Positions 1 through 9,612 are shown, counted from the stretch's first letter. The stretch: 64,000 nt of DNA from a bacterium (GCA_016125225.1 WGME01000009.1:248001-312000); one strand, 5' to 3'. Program-made: numbers and translations. The notes: generated from the sequence alone by a model not told the origin.

Positions 1-269
1 TCCAGTTCCTGAATGATTTTGCGTTGCAGTTCTTGCGTGTCGAGCCCGGTCTGCTTTTCGCTGAGCTGTGTCGACGCCTGCTGCATTTTCTCGGTCAATT
101 TTTCGAGCCGGGCATCAATCGCACCGGGTTCGGACTTCGGCGGCTTGATCGCGGAATCCGCCGTCGCTGGCGGATCTTTTACCGGCAGGGGTTCATCGGC
201 CGAAACCATGGGCAGACCGCAGCCGATGACCAACAGACAACCCATCCATCGTGACCAGCAGAGGATCAT
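1..269 (-). CDS. Secreted coiled-coil hypothetical protein (3' end outside window)
   Basis: The visible 89 codons begin with ATG at 269, which overlaps the TGA of the upstream gene (ATGA, 266-269), so translation is probably coupled. The first 25 residues look like a signal peptide: a short basic start, a hydrophobic stretch (CLLVIGCGLPMVSA) and then DEPLPVKD. After a Pro-rich linker comes a polar, Lys/Glu/Gln-rich segment (ARLEKLTEKMQQASTQLSEK) that should form a coiled coil. The gene runs off the left edge, so its family cannot be decided. The overlap suggests a partner of the neighbouring DUF4175-like protein. Confidence 0.75.
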   Translation of the reverse strand, partial: MILCWSRWMGCLLVIGCGLPMVSADEPLPVKDPPATADSAIKPPKSEPGAIDARLEKLTEKMQQASTQLSEKQTGLDTQELQRKIIQEL

Positions 270-3200
270 GGTTTTTCCTTGTCAGCCGGAGGAACTGGGG
301 ATGCGTCATCATCCGGGGCTTGATCATTGGCTGCCGGCGCGACGGGTTGCGACTGGCGATACAGCTCCACTAACCGTTCCGTCAATTGAATCAACGCGGC
401 TTGTTCGTCGGTGAGATCGGCCAGCAAGGGGAGCAGTTCTGCGGGGAACGTCCCATCGGCCTGGCGTTGTGTCTCAAAGAATTCCGTCCGTGCGAGGCAA
501 TCGGCCTGTAGCTCCCGCAACAGGGTGAGTTGCAGTTTGATCGACAGGCTTTCGCCTGGCGGCCCGGCATTCTGCGAATCGTTCTCTTCTTCGGAATTCT
601 CTGATGGCGGTTGTTCCGCTTCGCTGTCGTCCGCTGCTGCCTGCGACTCTTCCCAGGCCTTCAGAATACGGCTGAGCCGCTGGGCGGCATCGCGTTCCAG
701 CATGAGAGTGATGGCATCGACCGTGCGGTTTTCGAGCCGCTGAGCCGCCTGATCAAGATTGCGGGCCACACTTTCCAAAGCCGCCTTGGCGACCACCGCC
801 TGCTCGACTTTGTTCTCGGCTTCCAAAGTCAGTTGTTGAAGTTCGCGCTCCACTGCCGACAGATCTTGCAGCGACCGCAATTGACCACGTGAGAGCTTGC
901 CTTTGGCCTGCCGTTCGGTATCGAGTCGCGTGGTCTCTTCGATCACACGGTCCTGTCGGATTTTGATCGAGGTGAGTGCCCCGGCGATGCGTTCCAGTTC
1001 TTCCTGCGCGAGTTGTTCTTCGGCCTGTTCGCGCTGGGCGGTCAGTTCTTCCTGCAGCTGTTCGGCTTCTTCGGCGGCGGCAGCCAACTCGGCAGCCGCC
1101 GATTCATGATCGCCCGCTTCCAAGGCCTGCTGAGCCGCTTTCAGTCGTTGCGACATCGACTGGGCGGCATCGGCACCGCGACGGAGTTTCAACCGTTCGA
1201 GTTGACGTTCCAGCTGATCGATGCGCTTCCGCAACTCTTGGGCATCTTGCGACAAGGCTTCCTGCGAAGGGGCCTGCGGGCCTGACTGCCGGGCTGCTTC
1301 GTTCCGCTTCTGCAACTGATCGAGATCATCTTGCAGGGCTTCTGCCTGCTGCTCGGCAGCGCGGGTTTGTTTGACCAACTGTTCGGTGTCATCGGGACGA
1401 TCGGAAGTCCAGTCATCGAACAATCGCCGCAAGGTCTCTGTCGATTGCTGCTGTACCGGCCCAGCTTCACCGAGGCGGTTGCTGGCGAGTTGATCGGCGG
1501 CTTGCCGCAGCTGCTGGCCCAGATGGTCCTGTTCCACCTGGTTCGCAAGTTCCTGAGCCTGTTCCGATCGCTGAGGATCATCCGCCTCCAAGCGTTGCGA
1601 GAGTTTGGCGAAATCTCTTTGGGCTTCATCGACTTCTTGTGCGATGCGGCGTTGTTCATCGGCCAATGTTGCCAGGTCGGCCCGCTGCTGCGGTGTCAGT
1701 TCGGGCAAGGCTCGTGACAGGGTTTGAGCACCGAGTTCGGCCGACTTCTCATTGAGTTCCGATTGCCGATCTGCCAGCGAGCGCAACGTCTCGCCCAATT
1801 GCCGATCGGTTTGCCACTGCGAGAGTTGCAGCAGGCGTTCAGTCAGGGCCTGCTTCACGGCCTCCTGCAATCGTTCTGCTTGTGCGAGTTTCTGTCGACC
1901 GGCGGCCGCTGCCTCTTTTGATGCATCAGTGGGCGGAGTTTGCGGCGATTCGGAAACGGGTTGTGAAGCTTCAAGCTGCTTCTGAGCCTGAGCGAGTTCC
2001 TGATCGAGCTGTGGGAAGGTGCTTTCAGCGAGTTCCTGCAGTTGCTGGCTGAGCTGTTCCAGTTGCGGCTCGGCTTCCGCGTCGTGCAGTTGATTCGCCG
2101 GGAATTCGGCTCGCAGTTGGGCAATCCGCGGCGCCAAACCACGACCTTCGTTGGTCAATTGGGCGGTCAGACGACGTTGATCGGCTTGCAGACGGCTGAG
2201 CCGATCGTGATCGCTGGCCCGCAATTGGCCAGTTTCGCTCAATTGCGTTTGCAGCTGTGTCGTCTCTGCCTGGAGTCGCGCCTGCTCCTGCTGTGCCGCG
2301 CGGAGTTCTTCCACCATATCGGCGATCCGGCCGGTCAATTCCCGCTGCTTTTCGTCAGCGGAGACCACCAGCAAAGTCCGCGGCGCACTCTTCCCGATAT
2401 GGGGTTCGCCCAGGTCATAAGCATCCAATGCTTCAACGCGAAAGACAATACGATCACCGGCCTGAAGTTGCAGCGGTTCCAAGGCCCAGTCGACACCATA
2501 GGCCGCCTGTTGCGGCTGTGAGGCGGACAACTCCTGCAGCACATCATTTTGAATTGCGGCCGCAGAGTTCTCACCATTCGGGTCGTTCCGTCGCAATTCC
2601 CACGACCGCCGCAGTTGCGTGAGTCCCAGGTCATCGCGAGCCTGCATGGCTAAGGGAACCGTTGCGGTCGGCGTGACCCAGACATCGGCCGTTGGTTCGG
2701 TCAGCACCATCTCAGGAATGGCATCGACTTCGCCTCGAATTTCCAAGGCAGCAGGACGAGTGTCTGCGAAGCCACGATGGTCTCGCAAGACAAAGTTGAG
2801 CGTCACACTCCCCGGCTGTGCGATTTTGAGCGTTGATGTCCAGTGCTGATGATCAGCAGAGACCGGCACGTTTTGTGACGGTTGTTGCCCCACCCGTTGC
2901 TCCACCTGCTCGACGGGTCGATCAGCCGAGCCTTGGAATTCGACATCCGAGCCCAGCCAACCACGAACCTGTGCCGAACCCGTGGGCAAGGTGACCACAG
3001 GTTGTCGTGTATAAGCCGGGGGCGTGACCGTGATGGCGAGTTCCGACACGCGCGGCGGATCGACCGCCACAAGTCGAAACCACGGCATGGTCTGGTCATC
3101 ACCACCGACAACCCGGAATTCCAGCGCGTCATGTTCCGCCAACAGTGTGATGGGGGCCGTGGCTCGTGTGGTAGTATCGGTCGCGGTTGAGCTGCGGGGA

Positions 3201-3985
3201 TAGAGTGGCAATTCTTCAATGGCACCCGGGCTCTGGGAACCAGCGGGCCGCTGTTGCAACCGCAGATTTTCCGGCAAGTCGCCGCGTGTGTTTTCCACTT
3301 CCAGCGACAGTTCATCTCCACGCACCACATGCACGGCATCGCGAGGGTCCCAAGGCAACGGCTGCCCGTCCGCATCAAGCAGCCGTAAGACAACCGATTG
3401 TGGCCACGAGATCCGTCCCCAAGGCCAGGCTAACCGTCTCACCGCTGTTGCGGCTTCCAGGGGATACGCCTGCAGGACGGCAGCAGCCACCACGCACAGA
3501 ACCAGTGCGGCCAATACAAGCGGACTGATGCGGCGGGCTTCGATCAGATCATCGGGAGTAATTTGTTGCAGGTCGGCCTGAGCCTGACGAATGACCACGG
3601 TCTGAAGTTCGGGCGAACCATAACGCGGGTCGACCGCCTGCCTCTGAAACTCCGCCGCCGAGGAAAGACGATGGGCCAGGCCGGGAAAGCGTCGATCGAG
3701 TTGCTGAGCGAGAACCAGATCGGTCAAGGGAAACCGTAAGGGCCGCCACAAGGTTCGCCAGAGCGTGAACGTCCCCAGTCCGCAGAGACCGATGGACAGG
3801 AGAATCCGCATCCCGACATCGTCAATCCGCAACCACCAGTCGCAGAAACCCGCAAGCAGCGAGCCGCCCAGGACCGCAACCACACAGGCACTCAACCCCG
3901 ACCACCAAATGACCCGCCGCAGCCGCCGCCGCAACGTGGCAAATACCGGCCAACCGGAACTGGGGATTTCTGAGTCGGGATGCAT
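266..3985 (-). CDS. DUF4175-like membrane protein with very long coiled coil, 1239 aa
   Basis: Three hydrophobic segments are visible: about residues 26-48, 58-76 and 152-172. They are followed by a region of beta-rich character (about 190-540) and then a Gln/Glu/Ala/Leu-rich heptad region from about 555 to 1150. The tail is acidic and Pro-rich. The N-terminal arrangement, with LDRRFPGLAHRLSSA after two membrane helices, resembles the DUF4175/TIGR02302 family, which in planctomycetes usually lies beside MoxR, DUF58 and BatA-type genes; that part of the locus would lie left of the window. Its role is unknown; a membrane-anchored scaffold is an inference. The start is ATG at 3985, and the stop overlaps the next gene. 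Confidence 0.75.
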   Translation of the reverse strand: MHPDSEIPSSGWPVFATLRRRLRRVIWWSGLSACVVAVLGGSLLAGFCDWWLRIDDVGMRILLSIGLCGLGTFTLWRTLWRPLRFPLTDLVLAQQLDRRFPGLAHRLSSAAEFQRQAVDPRYGSPELQTVVIRQAQADLQQITPDDLIEARRISPLVLAALVLCVVAAAVLQAYPLEAATAVRRLAWPWGRISWPQSVVLRLLDADGQPLPWDPRDAVHVVRGDELSLEVENTRGDLPENLRLQQRPAGSQSPGAIEELPLYPRSSTATDTTTRATAPITLLAEHDALEFRVVGGDDQTMPWFRLVAVDPPRVSELAITVTPPAYTRQPVVTLPTGSAQVRGWLGSDVEFQGSADRPVEQVEQRVGQQPSQNVPVSADHQHWTSTLKIAQPGSVTLNFVLRDHRGFADTRPAALEIRGEVDAIPEMVLTEPTADVWVTPTATVPLAMQARDDLGLTQLRRSWELRRNDPNGENSAAAIQNDVLQELSASQPQQAAYGVDWALEPLQLQAGDRIVFRVEALDAYDLGEPHIGKSAPRTLLVVSADEKQRELTGRIADMVEELRAAQQEQARLQAETTQLQTQLSETGQLRASDHDRLSRLQADQRRLTAQLTNEGRGLAPRIAQLRAEFPANQLHDAEAEPQLEQLSQQLQELAESTFPQLDQELAQAQKQLEASQPVSESPQTPPTDASKEAAAAGRQKLAQAERLQEAVKQALTERLLQLSQWQTDRQLGETLRSLADRQSELNEKSAELGAQTLSRALPELTPQQRADLATLADEQRRIAQEVDEAQRDFAKLSQRLEADDPQRSEQAQELANQVEQDHLGQQLRQAADQLASNRLGEAGPVQQQSTETLRRLFDDWTSDRPDDTEQLVKQTRAAEQQAEALQDDLDQLQKRNEAARQSGPQAPSQEALSQDAQELRKRIDQLERQLERLKLRRGADAAQSMSQRLKAAQQALEAGDHESAAAELAAAAEEAEQLQEELTAQREQAEEQLAQEELERIAGALTSIKIRQDRVIEETTRLDTERQAKGKLSRGQLRSLQDLSAVERELQQLTLEAENKVEQAVVAKAALESVARNLDQAAQRLENRTVDAITLMLERDAAQRLSRILKAWEESQAAADDSEAEQPPSENSEEENDSQNAGPPGESLSIKLQLTLLRELQADCLARTEFFETQRQADGTFPAELLPLLADLTDEQAALIQLTERLVELYRQSQPVAPAANDQAPDDDASPVPPADKEKP

Positions 3986-4042
3986 ACCAGCATCCTAGTC
4001 GTTTCTTCGCGGACTCTCCACAAGAATTCCCACTAAAGAAAC

Positions 4043-4069
4043 ACACCACGGAAGCGAGTCCCGTGGTGT
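4043..4069 (-). terminator. Probable terminator hairpin after the first BBP7 gene
   Basis: A perfect 9-bp stem (ACACCACGG with CCGTGGTGT) closes a 9-nt loop. Read on the minus strand it is followed by TTCTTTAG, a weak U-tract. It lies about 120 nt downstream of the BBP7 stop and just before the DUF4175-like gene, so it would separate the two transcripts. Confidence 0.5.
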
Positions 4070-4190
4070 TGTGTCGATTGGCGGTCGTAATGTTTCCCCG
4101 TTGCCGGGGGCTGCTGCCCGGAACTGAGTTGGGTTTCGGGATAGCCTAACCTTATGAACGGGTTGTGGAAGTGAGCGTCTGTAAAACCGA

Positions 4191-5633
4191 TCAGTATTCG
4201 AGCTGAGCCCCCACGCTGATACCTTGCAGGATGGCTCCCGAGAAATCGATATCGAGACCGAAATCCGATTGCTGCGGCTGCCCGCCTGTCGCACTTTGGA
4301 TGTTATAGACAATGTTGTCAGCAGGGCGAGTGATCAAGCCCGTCCACAGGAAGTTGTAAGCCACAAAGGCCGACAGGTGATCGCCCAGATTCAACCGCGA
4401 GTAGACCTCAAGGTCACCCACAATGCCGAAGGTGGTGTTCTTTTCGTACAGCGATTGCGATGGATCGTTCGGACCAAGAACCTGAACCGTGCTCAGTTCC
4501 GCTCGATACGAATTCAGCCCCATCATCACTTTGGGTTGTGCCCCCAGGACGAACCACTTGCTACGCAGTTCCGCCCGCAAACCGATCTGCGGACCATACA
4601 CGTTGTTAATCGTAGTCGAGTCGATCTTGCGAGAAACCACCTGAGACGTGGGTAAACCCGTGGTGAAGTCGAAATCATTGAAGGTATATAGCCCCGATTG
4701 CCGCAGGTCTTCCGAGAAATTCAGATAGCGAAAGCCGATGAACGGCATCGTTACCAGGGGACTATTCGGATTGAATGGAGCAAACAGGAAGTTGGCTTCC
4801 GAACCCCAGAGTTTGGTCTTCAAACTCGACTGATAGTCGAGATCGTTAACCAGCAGGAAATTATCTCCCGCGGGAAGTTGACCATCAATCAGCACGGCTT
4901 GAGCCACAGCATCCACAATATTGGACGAGCTAAAGTTGTCCAACAGGCCGTCGCCATTGGTATCGATCGGTGTTAGTCCCGAGACATCGACCACGCCGTC
5001 ACCATCGAGATCAAGGTTTCGGTAGTCCGGGAAACCCATGCGGGACGTACTGGATTGCAAAGCGAAGACACTGGCTTCGAAGGTACCAGCTTCCGTGGAG
5101 TTCAAACCGAACGTCATGCGGATGCCGTTGTTCTCGTTGGTAAAAACTTTGTCGAGACTGGGCTGAACGGCCACGATCTGGTTGCCGTTCTGGTCAGTCA
5201 GGAAGAAGGCTGGGACTTCCGAAACCGGAATCGGCAGAATCGAATTGTTGGAGGCCAGCGTCAGGTTCGTCGGTGCACCGAGAATGTTGTCGCCAGGATC
5301 TGAAATGTCCCACAACAGATACTCGGTACGGAAGTAAGCATGACGGAACGCATTCTTTAGCGCCCGTTCCAGCGGGCTGTCTTCGTACAACCAACCCTGG
5401 TCGTCGGGCAGTTGCTCGTAGATGGTGCGGCCCGGTCCCGCGGGCAACGGACCATTCGGTCCATAGCTCCGAGATTTGGACTTGGTTTTCTGGCGGCTGT
5501 ACCCGTAGGCCCCCATGTCGCCATAGACCGCTGATCCATCGGGGTAATAACCCGGCGGGGCTGACTGCGCCAGGCTCACGCCCGGGAGCGCCAGTGACAG
5601 GCACAGCAGGGTGAGAGTGGACCACCTGGACAT
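4191..5633 (-). CDS. BBP7 family outer-membrane beta-barrel protein, 480 aa
   Basis: The protein has a signal peptide (hydrophobic TLTLLCLSLALPGVSLAQ) and then a segment shared with the next gene: GPxGPLPAGPGRTIYEQLPDD, WLYEDSPLERALK and FRHAYFR. The C-terminal half alternates aromatic and polar residues like a porin-type barrel (GFRYLNFSEDLRQSG, YGPQIGLRAEL, FGIVGDLEVYSR) and ends in Y, as barrels often do. Planctomycetes carry many paralogues of this family; the function is unknown. Two acidic loops, DLDGDGVVDV and DTNGDGLLDN, look like calcium-binding turns. I place the start at ATG 5633 because AGGA lies 8 nt upstream; the in-frame ATG at 5639 is too close to that site. Confidence 0.85.
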   Translation of the reverse strand: MSRWSTLTLLCLSLALPGVSLAQSAPPGYYPDGSAVYGDMGAYGYSRQKTKSKSRSYGPNGPLPAGPGRTIYEQLPDDQGWLYEDSPLERALKNAFRHAYFRTEYLLWDISDPGDNILGAPTNLTLASNNSILPIPVSEVPAFFLTDQNGNQIVAVQPSLDKVFTNENNGIRMTFGLNSTEAGTFEASVFALQSSTSRMGFPDYRNLDLDGDGVVDVSGLTPIDTNGDGLLDNFSSSNIVDAVAQAVLIDGQLPAGDNFLLVNDLDYQSSLKTKLWGSEANFLFAPFNPNSPLVTMPFIGFRYLNFSEDLRQSGLYTFNDFDFTTGLPTSQVVSRKIDSTTINNVYGPQIGLRAELRSKWFVLGAQPKVMMGLNSYRAELSTVQVLGPNDPSQSLYEKNTTFGIVGDLEVYSRLNLGDHLSAFVAYNFLWTGLITRPADNIVYNIQSATGGQPQQSDFGLDIDFSGAILQGISVGAQLEY

Positions 5634-5700
5634 GTTCATCTTCCTGGAGTCTCTCACGTCCATCCCTAGATTCCGACTGCGAATAACGCACGCGCAAATC

Positions 5701-5736
5701 GGCCGACTTTTACGGCTATACCGATGGTATCGGATG
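5701..5736 (-). promoter_or_regulatory. Conserved 36-nt element upstream of BBP7 gene 1
   Basis: By eye, 29 of 36 bases match the element at 7737-7772, without gaps, while flanking sequence is less alike. It sits about 70 nt upstream of the start codon. On the minus strand it reads CATCCGATAC, a variable centre, then GCCGTAAAAGTCGGCC. The position suits a promoter or operator shared by the two paralogues, but recent duplication could also explain it. Confidence 0.4.
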
Positions 5737-5887
5737 TTCTGGTCAGAGAACTTGGCACAAAGCCGACTCGATCTGTGAATTTGTAGCGATTGTGTCGATT
5801 GTGAGGTTCGGCACAAATCGCCGATGACCATGAGGGCATTGCAAAGGCCCCCGACTTCACAGATCTCCAACCGCTCGGTTGAAAAGC

Positions 5888-5919
5888 CAAACGCCCGGCA
5901 GCATCGCGCCGGGCGTTTG
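5888..5919 (-). terminator. Intrinsic terminator after the second BBP7 gene
   Basis: A perfect 12-bp GC-rich stem (CAAACGCCCGGC with GCCGGGCGTTTG) closes an 8-nt loop. On the minus strand it is followed by GCTTTTC. It lies 50 nt past the stop of the BBP7 gene that ends at 5970, so the two BBP7 genes are probably separate transcription units. Confidence 0.8.
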
Positions 5920-5969
5920 CTTAACGTGCATCATTTCAGGCAGGATCGCCACAGCATGGTGTGTGCGAT

Positions 5970-7661
5970 CTAATAGGTGAGCTCGCCACCGACGTTGAGA
6001 CCTTGCAGAATGGCACCAGAGTACTTGACGTCGAGCTTAAAGTCCGATGCGTAATCGTAAGTCCCTACGCCATCACCATCTGGGTCATTCAGTGTTTGCG
6101 AGGCGTTGTAGACGATGTTGTCGTAAGGACGCGTCAGCATTCCGGCCCACATCAGGTTGTAACCAACCATCAGGTTCAGGTGTTCGGTGATCCGGATTCG
6201 CGAATAGACTTCCAGGTCACCCACCACGCCAAAGGTCGACTCATTTTGAGTCAGGAACTGATCGATATCGGTCGGGCTGAGGATGTTATCGGTGGCCAGG
6301 TTGGCTTTGTAGGTATTCAATCCCATCATCACCTTGGGCTGAGCTCCAAAAGTCACCCATTTGTTGATCAACTCGGCCCGCAGACCGACCTGCGGTCCGT
6401 ACAGGTTGTTGATGGTCGTCGCATCGATTTTGCGATTGACGATCTGTGAGTTAAACGTATTGGTAGCTGTATTGAGCGTGGAGAACGTGTAGGCCCCATT
6501 CTGACGGAAGTCTTCCGCGTAACGGAAATAGCGGAAACCGAACATCGGACGAATGGAAACCGGACTGTTGGGGTCAAAGGTTTCCATGAGGAAGTTGGCT
6601 TCCGTGCCCCAGATGGCTGTTTTCAGCGAAGCGACATAACCCTGATCCCACACGATGCGGAAGTTATCGCCCCGGCTGGGAATATCGACAATCGTGGTGT
6701 TCCCATTCGCATCGAGAACCGGGTTACCATTGCCATCGACTTGAATCTGTGTTCCCGGGCTAAGCGGGTTTTGAATGGTAGGAATGGGCGGGGAAAACGT
6801 CCCGGGTGTTGAGGGGTTCAACAACGGTTGTGGGACTTGGCCGTTGATCAAAATCGGAATCGCGAAGGCTTCGAAATCGTTGACCACATCATCGGAGAGG
6901 CCGTTACCGTTCCGATCGAACTCTCCGACGGTCAGTGGTGTGAAGATTTCCCCGAAGATGCCATTTCCGTTGCTGTCGTAGATGTCGTACTGAGAAACTG
7001 GATTGCGGATGATTGGCGAAGTGCTCGTTTGCAGCGTAAAAATGCTGGCTTCGAACGTGCCGGCATTCAACACCGGCAGGCCAAATGTCGCACGAATTCC
7101 GTTGTTGCTGTCGACCCGCACGTCTTTGAGCGATGGTTGCACCACGGCGATCAGCGATTGATTCACCGTCGCGGGATTGCTGATCTGAAACGCCGTCAAC
7201 GGATCTCGATACGGTTGAAAGACATACGGCTCGGTTGGATCGCTCGGATAGAGCGCGTCGTTCAAGGAGTTCGGGCTGAGGGCATTGAGCCCCAGAATGG
7301 CGGTATCGGAACCAATCAGGTTGTTTCCGGGTTCGCTCACCGACCAGTTCAGGTAGTCGACCCGAAACGTAGCATGCCGGAAGGTCTCTTTGAGCGCCCG
7401 TTCGAGTGGCGTGTCTTCGTAGAGCCAACCGGTATCGTCCGGCAATTCCTCGTAGATGGTACGGCCTGGACCGGCGGGCAAGGGACCAACTGGCCCCATC
7501 GATCGGGTTTTTGTTTTGTGTCCCACCTGGGTGTAGCCCGGCGACTGCCACCCCGCCGGTGTTACCCCCGGTTGCGGTGACTCATACGACTGCGCCCGCG
7601 TGGCGACCGGTACACCGATCGTCAACAAGAGCAGCGAGGTGAGCGTGCTCCACCTGGCCAT
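5970..7661 (-). CDS. BBP7 family outer-membrane beta-barrel protein, 563 aa
   Basis: A paralogue of the preceding barrel protein, with the same order: signal peptide, GPVGPLPAGPGRTIYEELP, WLYEDTPLERALKETFRHA, then barrel strands ending in Y (YGPQVGLRAELINKW, FGVVGDLEVYSRI). It is about 80 residues longer, mainly through insertions in the first half and a central loop of Asp/Asn/Gly turns (DSNGNGIFG, DRNGNGLSDD, DGNGNPVLDANGN) that may bind calcium. I use ATG at 7661, with AGGA 8 nt upstream as in the sister gene; a GTG lies two codons earlier. It has its own terminator and upstream element. Its role at the planctomycete surface is not known. Confidence 0.85.
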   Translation of the reverse strand: MARWSTLTSLLLLTIGVPVATRAQSYESPQPGVTPAGWQSPGYTQVGHKTKTRSMGPVGPLPAGPGRTIYEELPDDTGWLYEDTPLERALKETFRHATFRVDYLNWSVSEPGNNLIGSDTAILGLNALSPNSLNDALYPSDPTEPYVFQPYRDPLTAFQISNPATVNQSLIAVVQPSLKDVRVDSNNGIRATFGLPVLNAGTFEASIFTLQTSTSPIIRNPVSQYDIYDSNGNGIFGEIFTPLTVGEFDRNGNGLSDDVVNDFEAFAIPILINGQVPQPLLNPSTPGTFSPPIPTIQNPLSPGTQIQVDGNGNPVLDANGNTTIVDIPSRGDNFRIVWDQGYVASLKTAIWGTEANFLMETFDPNSPVSIRPMFGFRYFRYAEDFRQNGAYTFSTLNTATNTFNSQIVNRKIDATTINNLYGPQVGLRAELINKWVTFGAQPKVMMGLNTYKANLATDNILSPTDIDQFLTQNESTFGVVGDLEVYSRIRITEHLNLMVGYNLMWAGMLTRPYDNIVYNASQTLNDPDGDGVGTYDYASDFKLDVKYSGAILQGLNVGGELTY

Positions 7662-7736
7662 GTTCACCTTCCTGGAGAATCCCGGTACCATCCCTGTATC
7701 CCCAGCCTGCACGGCGCGTAATCACGAGCGCGAACA

Positions 7737-7772
7737 GGCCGACTTTAACGGCTGTATCACCTGTATCGGATG
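7737..7772 (-). promoter_or_regulatory. Conserved 36-nt element upstream of BBP7 gene 2
   Basis: Partner of the element at 5701-5736, here about 76 nt before the start codon. The outer blocks are identical (GGCCGACTTT and GTATCGGATG on the plus strand); the centre differs. This pattern, fixed edges with a variable middle at a similar distance from the gene, suggests a regulatory site, not proven. Confidence 0.4.
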
Positions 7773-7915
7773 GCGAGCCAAAGAGACTTCGTTCAAACAA
7801 CCCACGAATGAGAAATTGTGACGGTTGTTCGGGATCTGACGCCCAACTGGCTGTGAAAGGGCAACCTTCAGGAAGACTGGGTCGTTTGGGTGGGTTGGCT
7901 TCGCGACGGACGCCG

Positions 7916-8335
7916 TTAGGCTCCCGAGCGTTTCTCATCGGGAATCAGCCGGTCGAGCACCCCGTTCACAAACGAGGGGGAGTTCGCTCCGCCGAACGTT
8001 TTCGCCAACTCCAGGGCTTCATCAATCACAACCCTGTGCGGCGTCTCGGTATAGAGCAATTCAAATAGCCCCAGACGGATCACGTTCCGGTCGGTCGGAG
8101 CCATGCGGCTGAGTGACCAGTTGGCGGCAGCTCCCTCGATTTTTTGATCGAGTGTCGCGCGCAGCTCCATCACGCCAGCGAAGAGGCTCCAGGCAAACCG
8201 ACTCAATTCCTCGTCGTGCAACGATTCCTGAATCATGGTTCGCACAGCGTCTATGGCAACGTCGGCGTTCAAATCGCGTTGATACAGCATCTGCAGAGCT
8301 GTTTCGCGGGCTTTATGTCGGCGGGATCCGGCCAC
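7916..8335 (-). CDS. nusB: Transcription antitermination factor NusB
   Basis: At 139 residues it has the usual NusB length and landmarks: the N-terminal RRHKARETALQMLYQRDLN, the central DRNVIRLGLFELLY and the C-terminal VVIDEALELAKTFGGANSPSFVNGVLDRL. NusB binds boxA RNA with NusE (ribosomal protein S10) during rRNA transcription. The start is GTG at 8335, without a clear Shine-Dalgarno site. In many bacteria nusB is followed by other housekeeping genes; here it stands between surface-protein genes. Confidence 0.93.
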   Translation of the reverse strand: MAGSRRHKARETALQMLYQRDLNADVAIDAVRTMIQESLHDEELSRFAWSLFAGVMELRATLDQKIEGAAANWSLSRMAPTDRNVIRLGLFELLYTETPHRVVIDEALELAKTFGGANSPSFVNGVLDRLIPDEKRSGA

Positions 8336-8589
8336 GGGGCAAAGTCTCAGGGAGAATCAGGGGAGCCCGCTGCCTTCAGCGGACTCCAGTTTTGAATTAT
8401 ACGCGAAGGTCGACGGTAGTAATGCTGAATCACGACGGTTCGTTCGAACTTCCGCGGAATTCTTAGCCTCTATTGCCCGGTTGTTCACTCTTTCGGCACA
8501 ACGTTACCGCACGGCAAAGTCCAAGGAATCTCACTCAGACTTCTGCCGAGAAGCAAAGCGAACCCGATGTAGCGGAAGCGACCTTATTA

Positions 8590-9612
8590 TTAGTCTTGCA
8601 GCAGATCGGCCGGTTTGACTCCGGGTTTGTGCCCGCCGAACTTGAAGGGAGTCGGCTCAAATTTGCCCACAATGTCGACATTGGTGTGCTCGGGAATCTG
8701 GTCTTCCAATCCCATGGCCCACAGACACCCATTGATGATGAGCCGCCGAGTCCCTTCCGACACCAGATCGGTTGAGGCCCCCATCGTCGTGACAAAGACG
8801 CGGGCGGACTTGCCGGATTCGCCGGTGTAGGTTTTCGTCCAGGCGAGGGGCATCATTGGGTCGTTCTTTTCCCCTTCCAGCGGGGGATCTTTGGAGTTCA
8901 TGCCCGTCAGAATCTGACCTAACACCAGCACGGTGCTCGATTCCGGCAAAGGCGTGCGGACGCCGTAAACGTCGGTGGGTCCCCAGATGCTGCCGGGTTC
9001 AATCCCCCGCAGAATCGGATGAGATGTCTGGCTTTCAACGAGAATTCCGCGAGTGCTTTGTTGGCCGTGATGACCGTGATGCGTGTACCAGGTTTCGCCG
9101 AACACCTGTTTCCCGAAGCCCAGTTCGTAGCCTTCGACCTTGCCTTGCCAATGGTATTTGGCGAATCGCTCGCTCTTCGGATTGTTAAAAGCATGGGTCG
9201 CCGTTCGCAGGCCGACCACGGGTTTTCCGGATTCCACATACTTGGCGATGTGGGCCATCTGCTCGTCTGGCAGATTGCGGAATCGCGTGAAAATGACCAT
9301 CAAATCAGCCGTGTCGAGAGCCTCCAGGCCGGGAATGTTGGTGGTGTTCTGAGGATTGATCTCTCCGGTTTCGGGATCGATCGCGAACAGCACGGTGCAG
9401 CGAAATCCGTAGTGCTTGGAGAGAATTTTTGCGAGTTGCGGCAAGGCTTCTTCGGAGCGGTATTCTTCATCACCACTGATTAATACGACGTGTTTGCCGT
9501 GGCCAATGCCTTCGCCACCCGGAAGTTCGAGCCAAGGGTCCGCTGCGTTGACGGCAACGAATGAGAAGAGCGAACAAATCCAGGCACAGGCCGCGAGTCG
9601 CAACGTCAACAT
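8590..9612 (-). CDS. Secreted ThuA-like domain protein, 340 aa
   Basis: A signal peptide (about residues 1-23, ending VNAADPW) is followed by a ThuA-like, class I glutamine-amidotransferase-type fold: KHVVLISGDEEYRSEEALP, LEALDTADLMVIFTRFRNLP, ESGKPVVGLRTATHAF, then a His-rich THHGHHGQQ segment and HPILRGIE. ThuA domains are linked to sugar metabolism, and planctomycetes have many secreted versions of unknown activity. It lies alone, divergent from the FHA gene. The family assignment is firm; the substrate is not known. Confidence 0.85.
   Translation of the reverse strand: MLTLRLAACAWICSLFSFVAVNAADPWLELPGGEGIGHGKHVVLISGDEEYRSEEALPQLAKILSKHYGFRCTVLFAIDPETGEINPQNTTNIPGLEALDTADLMVIFTRFRNLPDEQMAHIAKYVESGKPVVGLRTATHAFNNPKSERFAKYHWQGKVEGYELGFGKQVFGETWYTHHGHHGQQSTRGILVESQTSHPILRGIEPGSIWGPTDVYGVRTPLPESSTVLVLGQILTGMNSKDPPLEGEKNDPMMPLAWTKTYTGESGKSARVFVTTMGASTDLVSEGTRRLIINGCLWAMGLEDQIPEHTNVDIVGKFEPTPFKFGGHKPGVKPADLLQD

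Noticed and set aside
266-3985. Many open frames on the opposite strand of the coiled-coil gene
   Set aside because: They mirror the heptad repeats and GC-rich codons of the real gene; none has a recognisable domain or start signal.
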